From positions 4,779,163-4,843,162 of the forward strand of contig OZ038325.1 in NCBI GenBank assembly GCA_964035795.1: DNA of 64,000 nucleotides. Reading direction: 5' to 3'. The notes beneath the pieces are model-generated. The model had not been told where the DNA came from and did not search any database. It saw nothing but the letters and a program-made list of their open reading frames with translations. This DNA comes from Pterobdella sp. o SKG-2022. Its lineage: Eukaryota > Annelida > Clitellata > Hirudinida > Piscicolidae. Within the stretch, counting starts at the first letter, position 1. Every line of letters begins with the position of its first letter. The position numbers were made by a program, and so were the translations under genes. Of the stretch, positions 25,088 to 36,266 are shown piece by piece.

Positions 25088-26199
25088 TTGTAAGCATTAT
25101 GTCCTGCTATAAAGAGGCCTATATAAGATTAAGATGGACAAGGAAAGTTTCCAATAAAATGAACTACATTGTATTGGGTACTAGTAATTATTTGGTATTT
25201 AATATTTAATACAAATAAAGCCATTATTGATAGAACTAACTTCATCTCCCAATAAAGGATACTATCATTAAAATACTTCCAATAATAAAAACAATAATTT
25301 CATTGGTGAAATGGAAAAACTTACTTGTTGTAATGCTAAAAAATGATATATTTGAAGAAGATTGTCTCAATTTGGTTCTTCCTTATCTTCGTCCTACCTT
25401 CTTTGAAAGGTTAATCACTCTATCATTAATTCAATCATAACAACATACGTCAATATTGTTTTTAAGAAACCATAGTTGATCATATATAATACGTTTCACA
25501 TCATCAGTTTCATCTGTTTTGTTAATTGTTCAATCAAATTTAACGTTATCTTCAAGTCTCCCTCATATAGTTTAGTTAGAATTTGTAGTATTCTTGCTTA
25601 CATGACCCAATGAGCTTGTAGTTTTTATATTAGTTTATCAATTGTAACTTTGTTTCTAAGTTTCTTCAACTGAACTTAAGCAATAACATCTACAGAATTT
25701 TTATTGAGCCAAAAAATGTTATAATATAAGTAAATAAAACACAATATCAACAAATTTTTCTCTGTTTCAGGTATCGTGTAATCATAAAAACCTCTAGAGT
25801 ATGATGTCCCAATCAACTTATAACTAAAACTTGAATTTTGAACAACTTATAGCTATAAAATTCCAATTTCATTTAATTCATTTAAATTAATTTCCAATTA
25901 TCATCTATGAAATATTGGAAGACTTTTAGCAAAAAACTATTGGATGTAAGTATGAAAGGAATTTGAATGGGGAAGAACTGACGGTTCGGGAAGTTTTTAT
26001 TCAAATCAGATAAGCGAGAAAGAAAACTCAAAGTTTTTGTTTTAAGCATTATCTTTTTAAATGAACCTTTTAAAAGGCAAATCAATTTAAATCCAAAACG
26101 ACATCGTTGGTTCAGATATTAAATCTTATTGGAGAGATTAAATATTAAAGTTATCTAATTTTTATTAATCTATAAATTTGTTATTTTTTTACACGCTAA

Positions 26200-26470
26200 A
26201 TTACACCAAACCACTCTATAAATAACACCACTACACATTTCGCCACTACACATCCCACTATACCATGCTACACATCTTTTTATTCCATACTACACCACAT
26301 CACACCACACTACTGCAACCATCACACTACACCAACTACTAGACACCACACCACATCAGCCTTTTACACTCAACAACAACCAAACCAACTACACATCAAC
26401 TACACCACACCAACCACTAAACATTCACCACACCTCATCCCATCAACCACACACCATCACTACAAACAAT
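26200..26470. repeat. Degenerate CCACACCA minisatellite
   Basis: C/A-rich tract (CACCACTACAC, CACACCACACTAC and similar) that is the reverse-complement type of the tract at 21630-22060, so the two lie in opposite orientation about 4.2 kb apart. Confidence 0.65.
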
Positions 26471-27222
26471 TCCACAACATCGATCACACCACTATACAAC
26501 AGCACAAACAGAAGGGGACACTGGTTATGAATATCCAAACTATGACGATGACCTTTATGAGGAAAGTAGGTTGTTTGATATTTAACACTACTATTTATAT
26601 AATTTTCAAGCAAGAAAGTGAATTTCAACCAGGGTTTGAAACCGTGCCATAGACTTTTGCTCATCTAGAGCTAGATATCATTTAAATCATTAAAAAGCAT
26701 CTATAGAAAAGTGTTTCAAACCCTAAGTTTTTGCTTGGTCTGCTTAGGATTTCAAGGATATTGTTTTATTGGTCAATAGTTTGTTTCATATGAACTCGTA
26801 ACTGTGCTCAAAATTTATAATCTGATGATCAACTATTTGCTTAAAAAAGAAAATATTGAAAGCAAGTAAACCATGTAACAAATTTTGAAGTACCTTTTCA
26901 GTGCTTTTGTATTGAAATCTACACCAAATCATGGCTATAAGCTGATCAATGCTGATTGCTCAAATCAATGTAAAATTATTTTTGAAGTATTGAGTTTAAA
27001 TTCTTTTCTGATTTTAATTTACATTCGTATTTATTTTTTTGATATGCTCTGAAAACGTGCAGAAATTCTAAAAAGGTGTATGTATATTAAAATAGACCAT
27101 AATTCCCATTATTTACTTAACATAGTTTTTTTGTCACTAGGCATGAAATATAAAAAATTCCCTATATTTCAAAACACATCTTAATAAAAACAAACCTTAA
27201 ACAATGCTAACAGTAGTATCAG

Positions 27223-30200
27223 CTGGACCAACGTTCGACCAGCCCGAGTCGAGGGTGAGTGTGTTGGAAGGTAACAGCATCATACTGCCTTGTTCCATTC
27301 AGTTTCTCGCCAACCACAAAGTCGCCTGGATCGATAACAAAACATCAATTCCTCTCACTTTGGCTGAAAACAGGTGGGTAGACTATGGAAGTGTAGAAAA
27401 TTTTTGGGAATATACAGTGAAGACGTAGAATAACCTAAAACAATAGTGAGAGAAACAAACGCCAAGTATTTTTTAACTCAATAAATGAAGCTTTTCGAAA
27501 GAAAATCTCACATTATCCCTCGATACTGTAAGATTTTCTCACGAAAAGCTTGATGTATCAAGTAAATAGATACTTTGTGTTGGTTTCGCTCAATACAGTG
27601 AAGGTTCAAGGAACAGAAGAAACATCCTTTTTTGCTTAATTCATTTGTTAAACGTTTTTATAACAAAAAAAAATTAGCTAATTAATAAATTCATATATTC
27701 GAATTTAAAACATTTTAAGCGTTATCTGTTATTGCAAGTATCTTACCAGAATCATTCATGAAATGGTCGACTTACCTAAATCACCTATAGGCTTGATGGA
27801 AACCTTGAAGAATAAATTGAAAAAGTTGATCGATATAGAACTGTTACAGCTTGTAACAATGGAAAAATACAATCTTTTTCTATTATAATTAATTATTGTT
27901 TGAAATCGAAAATCTCTACAAAGATAAGACAGTTTTTCATCAAATAGTACCATTGTTAAGCAGTACTATCTATAATTAATACTTACATGGCATTTTTTCA
28001 TGTTTTAACCCCATCAAGAGCTCAAGAAAATGATAGTAGTCTTGAAGGACATAGTAGTAATAATGATTACCATTGCTTTGATAGAGTGGTTGATGATCAT
28101 CGCTTCTCCATTGTGAGGTCTGATCAAAAGGATTGGAACCTGCAGCTCGTTGAGGTGATGGTTGTGATGAGATGGGAGTGGTGATGAAATGGGGGTGGTG
28201 ATAAAATGGTGGTGGTGATGAGGATGGTAGTGATAGTGATGGTAATAATGCTGATGGTGATGGTAATAATGGTGATGATGATAACTTCAGTGATGATGAT
28301 GGTGATGATGATCTTGGTAGTGATGGTGATGATGATAACTTCAGTGATTATGATGGTGGTAGTGATGATGATAACTTCAGTGATTATGATGGTGATGATG
28401 ATGGTGATGATGATAACTTCAGTGATTGTGATGGTGATGGTGGAAAAAATAAAGCAAAAAAATTTCAGGTTGAAAAACTTTCATATCTATAGCTCTTTAA
28501 AAATTTTGATTTTCATGAAATAAACTACGCTGTGCAAATCCAAATTGACCATGAAACATAAGTATCTAATGCTCAAAATGAAACACTCAACAGGCAATTT
28601 ATACTAGACATTGATTCTCTTTACAAAAAGTTTATTATTGTACGTTAGTCATATAAAAGGAAACATGAAGTTCAATAAAGAGTGCCCATAAACTTCCACA
28701 TCAAGCTAAATCTGTTTTACTAAGATACAAAGCTTTACGTTGACTAAGTACAATTTTCAAGTATTACTTGGAAATGTTACAAAAAGCTTTGCATCTTAAT
28801 AAAACTTATTAGTGTTCTTGTATATACTCATTTTATTGTGGCTAGAGAAGAATCAATCTGAAACTATCAATAAAAACTCAAAAACAAACTCAATCAGTAG
28901 AAAATCTAAAATCTATTACTAAACAAAATTAAAACCGAATACTAGAAAACATGACATCAAATACCGCAGACTAGGGCATCTGACGCAGGCACATACTCTT
29001 GCACTGTCAACACACAACCCACCAGGATGAAGGTCGTCAAGCTCTTCGTGCAGGGTAAGTTTGTATGTGTGTGTGTGAGTCTTTTTTCGTTAGTTTCTTA
29101 TTCTCATTTTATTTGTTCATAAGTTATTTTTAGGCTTGTATATTTTTTCATCTTTATAAAAAAAATGTAAATTCAGGTCTTTTTTTATACTCTTGAATCT
29201 CCAATGTATGAATGTCCATCAAGAAATTCAAAACTTATCAACTCTTCCCAGTTCCCCCAACCATCGTTCTCTCTACCACCACCAACAACACTATCATCCA
29301 GGAAGGTGATGACGTCACACTAAGGTGGCTTTGTAGAAATTTCTAGATTTTTATAATAGTTTTGTAATAGTAATTATTAAAATTCTTTTGTTTGAAAATT
29401 TTTCTGTTTGAAACTTCATTTTGAACAATCTAGAAGTCTAGCTACTGCTTTTCTTTTGTTAGTTTATTGAATTTTTATTAGATAATTATTGCTTATAAAT
29501 TCTGGATTCAATTCACTATTTCAAGATGTGACGCAGTCGGAATTCCTCAACCAAACATCACGTGGCACAGAGAATCTAAAAATAGAATGGGAGGTAGTGA
29601 TGATGGGTGTCTGCTAACCACGTACAACAATGCAGAAAAGACGTACCATGAAACAACCACCCTCAGCACAACCCAACACACTACCACTACAAACAAATAC
29701 AAACTGCATTACACCACCACCATTGCAGATATACCTGCTTCAACGAACCAGACTGATAATTCAATAGGGACTCATTCAAATAAAACAACGCTCTCAAAAA
29801 GTTTGAAAAAATCCAAGGGTAAAAAAAACCTTGTCACAAAAACTAGAAAAATGTTAGGTAAAAAAATTAAAATAATCAACAGAAATGGAAATAATGGAAA
29901 TAAAACGGATAAGATGAATAATAATAAGAGCGATGTATCAATTGGACCGTCTATAGGAAATGCAGGCATAAAAAATAGTACCAATAATGCCAAATACATC
30001 GAAAAAAAAAAAAATAAAAATGATAGTAATCTTAATAACAGTAACAGTATTGAATTGGTTGAGAAAAAAACTTTTCAAATTGATGCAAAAATTAGCCCAA
30101 TAAACATCACTGTTAGCGGTGCCAACACATCCCACGTCGAGCCCACCAAACGGGGTACAATGTCATTTTAAATATCTCATTAGATTCCAGTTATATTCAA

Positions 30201-33200
30201 ATACTAACATGTTTGAAAATAAAATAAGTCATAATATTTTTAATTCATTGTTTCTTTCTCTTCACAGAAAAACGAACATCTCTTCTTTTTAACCAACAAC
30301 CACTACCCTTTTTCTCCTCCTCATCCTCGTCCTCTTCCTTCTTCTCCTCCTCTTCTTCTGCATCATCATCAACTCCATCCCGATCATGGCTACATAAAGG
30401 GAATGTGGTGAGATTGGTAAAGATGGATCGAAGGTGTGGTGGTGTGTTTGTGTGCAGGGCTTCCAACCACGAGACATCGGCAGCAGTGCAACACTCCATC
30501 CAGCTCACAGTTGAGTGTGAGTTTTTGTTGTTTGCTATTTAAAACGGTCACTCTTCTAACGATCAGAAATACGCTAAAAAGTTCTTCAATTATCAAAATC
30601 ACCACAAACATTAGTTATTGGCGATGTTGAATATTTTTTAAATCAATTTAATTTTAAAATTACAAACACATTTTTATTGTAACTGTACCTTACTTAAACT
30701 TGTTTAATCATCAAAATTTGAATGATTTTAAATATAAATAGTATGTTTGCATTCATTGGCCCATCCATTATCCACCAACCACTTACAAATTCATTGGGCG
30801 ATCATAGATACTATATTAGATCAGTATTACCTGTTCTATGTTGACCTATTTGCGTCCTTTAATGGCCATGCAAGCAGGCGCCTAAGTTCCTTTACGGCCC
30901 ACTAAACCATTAAAACAATACAATGATTTGCCAAAAAACCTCTCATTTTTATTTAAATTTGTAATCTTCGATTAACTTAGTATTTATCCATCTCTTTAAT
31001 TTCTTCCTCTGCCATTTTTCACGGGACTCACGGGCCATTTCTGCAGATAGGAGGTTTTATAGTGATGATTCATCATTCAGATGAGTTGTTTAAGATTGCT
31101 TTTTTCCGCATTAATTAATGCGGTGTTTTTAATTAATTAGAAAAAATTATCCATCTAAACAATAAAAAATAATCTGTGGAAAAATTAATTCTATCTCAAA
31201 TGCACATAGAAGTATAAAAAACAATTTAAACTAAAAGTGAATTAATACGAAATGAGCGTAAGTTACATCGCGTTTGGCAAATCCATCATTTTACACGCAC
31301 CAGTGTTCTCGTGGCCTCATAATTACCATTGTCATTGCTAACATTGCGTTTGTCTGCTTATTTTCGTTTTAAATGTTTTTCTAAGTTCATCTTTCATTTT
31401 CCTTATCGCTTGTAGCTAGCTTACTCTTTTTGGAACATTAACAATGGCAGTAATAGAAACTCTTGTTTATTTTAACTGAGCGTCATTAGCATTCATTGTG
31501 TAGCAGTTTGCACTCTTTCAAGTTTTCGAAAGTTTCAAATTTTTTTGCTAATTTTGATTTTCAAAGCACCGTGTGCCAATCCACGTATAGGGCATCCTTT
31601 GAAGTCATTGTTGTGTGGTTTTGTGTTGTGCTTGCCTGCATCTTTGATCTTTCAAATGCGCTCTAATTTTCGAAAGCTTTATTCGCTGGTTGCTTGACGA
31701 TCAGAATCACAATTACCTCCTTTCAATTGAATTCCTGTTTTCACCACTACATTAAAACATCACTGGAACTATTAAAAACTCTTCTACCCCCATTACCCCC
31801 TCCACCCTCACTTCTTTTTAACACAACCACCCTCTCTCTCTCTCCATGACCATCACCACCACCATGGTTTCACCTCTACCAGCACCAACATATATCTACC
31901 ACCTTTTCCCGAAACACCGCCACACTTACAATATTTCTCCCACCACCGTAACACCCCCATTCCACTCCTACACCAACCCACACACCACCTCCCCATACAG
32001 ACGCCCCCAAAGTTCGGATGCCCACCCACAGACTGGGACAAGTGGTACACAGCAGAGACACCATCCTCGATTGCTCAGTGCAGGTGGCCCATCATGATCA
32101 TGAGTTTGAAATACGATTGTTGTTATTGGTTTATTTGAAGCATTGTTTCATATATTTCAAACCAGCATTTTATAGAAGTCTGTTTTGGATACGTTGAATA
32201 ATCATTATGATAAAATTCGTGCATATCAAATATTTATTTCAGGCAAATCCGTTAGCCTCTTCGTTTTGGATGAAAAATGGAAAAAAAATTTCAAAAGAAG
32301 GAAGGTGCTTACTCAACTGTTTGATTAATTTAAATATTGGAACCTCATAAATTTATATATTTTTCAAAAAATACCATAAACGTTTTTGTCTGTTCTCACT
32401 GAAATATAAACGCTAATAACCCGTTTTGAAATTGAAATAATTCACAATCATAGTCCATCTATAAACATGGATTAATTTTTTGAAAAAGTAGAAATTGAAT
32501 AAAGTTATATTTTACTCGCTAGGTTCAGCACTAACGTTTTCCAGGAGGCTGATGAGAGCACTACCATCAGCTTGCAAATCAGGTTTTGAGCCTTTATAAG
32601 GCGTGGAATAAAACGCAAAATGCTAACTTTTGAAGCTATTCTATAAGTTGACGTTATTGAAAAATTAATGAACTGTTTTGAAGAAATATAATTAATTCAA
32701 AGATTGAAACAAAATTTTAAAAAAACAAAAAATTAAAGTATTAAATGAAACAAAAATATGTTGGAATACGAATTATCAACAAAAACACCCTCATCATACG
32801 ACACCCTCCCCCAAAAAAACCTTGCCAAAAAGCTTGCTTTCACAATAATACTACTACCTCAACTTAATATCCTTACAAAAACTTCCTCTCTACACAACAA
32901 CACCAAACCATGATTCTCATCAACTTCACAACACCACCACTTCCCTAGATCATCATCTCACTAAAACATCACTTCACCGAACAACCATCTCATTCCACCA
33001 CCACCTCCTCAGACCCCCATCACACCCTATCAATTTTTCCATACAACAGCAATCCTCCAAACCCTCACCACACCCCACTTCACCCCTATCAAACAATCAC
33101 TTCACCATCTCAGAGACCTACAACGTCAGGACTACGGCAAGTACACATGCATTGCCATGAACAGCAGAGGTTCTCACCAGGGAAATGTTACCCTTTTCGG

Positions 33201-34657
33201 TCTGTTATGCTTTTTTGGGCGTTTTTTAGACATAGTATGTTATGTATTTTGTATAATTTCAACTTGTGAAGTATTGAGAATATCGTTATTATTGAAATTG
33301 AGATAAAAAATAAATAAACTATATAAAAACCGTGTCATCATAAGTAATTTAAGAATTATTTTTAGGTTTTACTTTACGGAAGTCTCAGTCCAATTCTGAA
33401 TGAGCGTATTTTTCAAAAAAAAATTTTTTCATAAGTTTGAGTTAATGTATAAAATTTCATAGTCGTTAAAGTAATACATTTTAAAAGTAACAGCATTCAT
33501 AAAAGTAATGATACCAATGAATTATAAAGTAAAAACATTATTTCCAATATAAGAGAGAAGTATTTCTTCTTTTATTACCAATTTTTTCCATTATCTTTTT
33601 TCCATTTTTTTTTCTTTGTGCTTTTATGAGTTAAAATTGAAGAATTTCAAGTTTTTCTAAAATTATAAACTGTTTCCTCTTCCGGTGAATCCGTTTCTAG
33701 GCGATAATATCTCAAAACAATGTCTACAAATCCTTTTCACGTTATTTTGAAAAACATCTTGCTACAATATATTTCAAATAAAACGCTTCCTTTTAACACT
33801 GAACAAGAAAACACTTTCAAAATATTATCGAAGATCTGGTTGAACTTGATAAGATAGCACCTACACCTGGTGAACTCAAGTGCTAAACTTGGGGTGTCTG
33901 TGAGGATGACTGCATCATTTGCGTGAAAAAATAATTTGAAATAAGTTATTGCAACAGATAAATTAAGATTTTTTATGTGATATTTGAAGAAAAAATAAAA
34001 CTAAATTCTTGCTTTTTTTAAAAACACTTATTTTGTGTTTATTTTAAATAAATAACTTGTGTTTTGCAGCAAAAAACATCAAATAAGAAGTATTTTTGAT
34101 ACATTTACTGAGAATCAAAAGCTATAATTTTCGATAAGTTTAGCCTTATCATAAAACGTTGGCTAAAAAGATGAATCGTAACTATGGTTATATTGTAATT
34201 CAATCAAAGACTATGATTATGAATCATTAGTTAATTATTTGTAAAATTCTTGTTTCTTTCCCATACAATTGTGTCAAACCCTTCTTACTCATAATAATAT
34301 TATAATGATTAATATTATTAGCCTCTTGAGCTTTCCTCTTATTCACAATAATGCAAGAATTAAGGGTAACAAAACCCCATGCTCACCACCACCATCGACA
34401 CAGAAGTACTCAAGCCAGTATCAACTCTCAATAACAAGAAACACAAATCTAGCGCCAAGCAACTGCACCATCACCACGTCTTAAAGCAGGGCAGGTACTT
34501 TCAGCTGGATACCACAGCAAGGACACTGTTTCCACGCGGTTATATGCATGCCTCTCTTCCCAGGACCATACATAGTATGTTTGTTACTTCTTATGGTTGT
34601 GCTGTAATGTGTTGGTCCATTGAGAATAAGACTAATTATCTTAGGTTTCGGGTTTGA
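27223..34657 (+). CDS. Lachesin/IgLON-like three-Ig-domain adhesion protein
   Basis: Cell-surface immunoglobulin-superfamily protein. Exons: 27223-27373, 28085-28154, 28970-29054, 29252-29324, 29526-30154 (or to 29593), 30268-30516, 32001-32083, 32243-32303, 32523-32582, 33114-33199, 34404-34657. Phases agree at all junctions except around exon 32243-32303. Ig1: LPCSIQF, HKVAWID, VVDDHRFS, DAGTYSCTVNT. Ig2: VPPTI, LRCDAVGIPQPNITWHR, FVCRASN, SIQLTVEYAP. Ig3: HRLGQVV, LDCSVQ, FWMKNGK, TISLQIR, DYGKYTCIAMNSRG. All three cysteine pairs and the core Trp are present, and HKVAWI and the LGQ...LDC pattern are typical of lachesin/DIP/IgLON proteins. Ig2 is interrupted between its core Trp strand and its second Cys by a poly-Ser insertion and, if the long form of exon 5 is used, by about 185 further Asn/Lys/Thr-rich residues. 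The signal peptide exon was not found. The C-terminal exon is less certain: it lacks an obvious GPI or membrane segment. Confidence 0.88.
27412..27603. mobile_element. Foldback (MITE-like) element with flanking 11-bp direct repeats
   Basis: Left arm 27447-27511 and right arm about 27528-27592 are inverted and roughly 75% matched. Their inner part is strongest: AAGCTTTTCG..AGAAAATCT against AGATTTTCT..CGAAAAGCTT. ATACAGTGAAG occurs at 27412-27422 and again at 27593-27603, directly abutting the right arm but 24 bp outside the left arm. It lies in intron 1, 38 bp past the exon 1 donor, and causes the apparent read-through end of the exon 1 ORF. Confidence 0.7.
28155..28445. repeat. GATGGT minisatellite with embedded ATAACTTCAG units
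   Basis: (GAT/GGT)n begins almost at the donor after exon 28085-28154. Four copies of ATAACTTCAGTGAT occur at 28281, 28335, 28371 and 28413, spaced 54, 36 and 42 bp, all multiples of six. The Met/Val-rich ORF here is an artefact. Confidence 0.8.
28714..28805. mobile_element. Short near-perfect foldback element
   Basis: GTTTTACTAAGATACAAAGC at the left matches the reverse complement of the right end (GCTTTGCATCTTAATAAAAC) with two mismatches. The arms continue toward a CAAGTATTACTTG centre. It is about 92 bp long, in intron 2 of the Ig gene. Confidence 0.65.
29526..30154 (+). CDS. Ig2 exon with alternative donors (short 29593, long 30154)
   Basis: The exon starts inside Ig2 (CDAVGIPQPNITWHRE). 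GGAG|GTAGTG at 29593 and CGGG|GTACAA at 30154 both leave phase 1 and both produce Glu on joining to 30268. The stretch between them stays open for about 185 codons with Thr/Asn/Lys-rich sequence, which is unlikely for an intron this AT-rich. This suggests a real, possibly alternatively spliced, insertion. Confidence 0.6.
30517..32000. other. Intron between Ig2 and Ig3 of the Ig gene
   Basis: AT-rich for most of its length, then C/A-rich for the last 250 bases (about 31740-32000), ahead of the CATACAG acceptor. No other gene is seen. Confidence 0.6.
34119..34164. repeat. Palindromic interspersed repeat, copy 2
   Basis: Reverse complement of the 6908-6954 copy, nearly identical over 44 bp, lying in the last intron of the Ig gene. 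Confidence 0.7.
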
Positions 34658-36263
34658 TGTCGTGTCAAAAATTATTCATAGTTTGTTTTAGTTGTAAATC
34701 TAAGTTGTGTCAAATTTTGGAGGTCATGCAAGGATATATAAATTTCATTTTGTGTTCATTGATGTACCTGTGTTTGTGTCACTTTATATTTTTTCTTCTA
34801 TTTTGTTTATTACTGTATTTTAAGCTTGTTATTTTTATTTATTTGAATATTCATAATTCAGTATTTTTAACTTTATTAACTTTTGCTATCATTTTATATA
34901 TTAATTTTTATTTTATATTCAATCTAAATTTCACATCAAGTCTATCTCTCAATAGTTCAGAATGTCAGACCTTTGAATACTTCTCATATTGATCTTCATC
35001 TTATTTTATGTTCCAATCTATGTATCCTATATAAAAGTACATTGGTTCTCATACAAGCTCATGTGACTCCATACTCACCTCCATCCTACTCAAGTCTGGA
35101 TCAAGACTTCAATACAGAAACATATATGCATTTGACTATTAAACAACATCACAATATAAATTACCACTCTATACAGCTTTCCTTCCACGCACATACCTTG
35201 ACGCAGCCATAAAAGAGCCCGCCAATAATATTAATTTAATTTTATCTGCGTTAAAAACTGCCTGTGATTAGTTCATGCATTTTTATAGAGCATATATTTG
35301 TGTTTAAATTTTTTTTTTCTAAAGGTCTCTTTCCACCCAAGTCCTCCGCAAAAATTCAGTGTGACGTCATTCCTTATCTCTTTGTTACGCTCCTTTTATT
35401 ACTCACTTTCCTGTGAACTGCATAAACTTTGGCTTCTCCCTAAATAAACGACCACCGCCAAAAAGAACCCGAAAAACAATATAAAAAATGAAAATATTGA
35501 AAATAATGAAATGATAATAACAACAATAAAATCAATAATAAAAATAAAATTATCAATGAGTGTAACTTTTCAGAGACATCTTATGTATGTTTTGTATAGC
35601 AATTAAACTTTAAAAACATCAATTGAAGATTCATACAATTATTTAAATGAAAAGCTATAATTTTCGATAAGTACAACTTTATCATAAAACATTACCATCA
35701 GTGTATATTACTCATCAGTTGGGCAAAAATTAATTTTAAAAATCATCATTACATCACTATTAAGCTATTGGTTTCTCCATTATTAAATTTCCAATATTAC
35801 TTTTCATTTGTTAATCTTTTTTATTGATTTTCTACAATTATTTTTTTTTATTCTCTCATTTAATACTTGGCATTTTATTTATTAGCCAATACATTTGATA
35901 TGTCTTTTGCTTATCTCTGTACTTTGACGTATCAATTCTATAAATAGCAAGTCATTATGCTTTTGTGTTTGAATAAAAGACACGTTGTTTAGATTAATTA
36001 TGTCTTTATTTATTTAATCAGACGCCCACATAATCGGTATAATATTAGTAGTGGGTAAATAAAAGATGCTTGACGCCTTGTTTGCCAAAGAAAAAAACTC
36101 TTCAACAGGGTTCTCAATTTATTATTAAAAGAAACATTAAGACTAGAAATTACTACACTTAGTGGATGGATAGATATAATGTGACTATAAATAGATATAA
36201 TCGGACTATGATTTGGACGTCATTGTAGGTTCTGCATCATCACCATCATCATCATCATCATCA
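34658..36263. other. Intergenic region downstream of the Ig gene
   Basis: No supported gene. The hydrophobic ORF 34654-34992 is Phe/Ile/Leu-rich as expected from T-rich DNA. It includes copy 3 of the palindromic repeat at 35653-35693. Confidence 0.5.
35653..35693. repeat. Palindromic interspersed repeat, copy 3
   Basis: AGCTATAATTTTCGATAAGT followed by ACAACTTTATCATAAAAC, in the same orientation as copy 2. The loop region is diverged. Confidence 0.6.
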
Positions 36264-36266
36264 TCA
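36239..36266. repeat. (ATC)n microsatellite
   Basis: About nine CAT units directly 3' of the minus-strand exon-like stretch 36264-36332. They would encode poly-Met in the alternative reading frame of that exon. Confidence 0.75.

Larger units (their letters stand above)
20361..27222. other. Gene-poor region with asymmetric simple-sequence tracts
   Basis: No supported gene in nearly 7 kb. It holds a G/T-rich tract (about 21630-22060) and a C/A-rich tract (about 26200-26470), listed separately, plus one possible terminal exon at 24878-25087. The first exon of the Ig gene (signal peptide) should lie upstream of 27223 but I could not find it, so it may be here or in the gap. Confidence 0.5.

Noticed and set aside
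28206..28523. Met/Val-rich ORF
   Set aside because: Simple (GAT/GGT)n repeat in an intron.
34654..34992. Hydrophobic plus-strand ORF after the Ig gene
   Set aside because: Phe/Ile/Leu/Tyr composition is what T-rich DNA gives; no splice or domain support.
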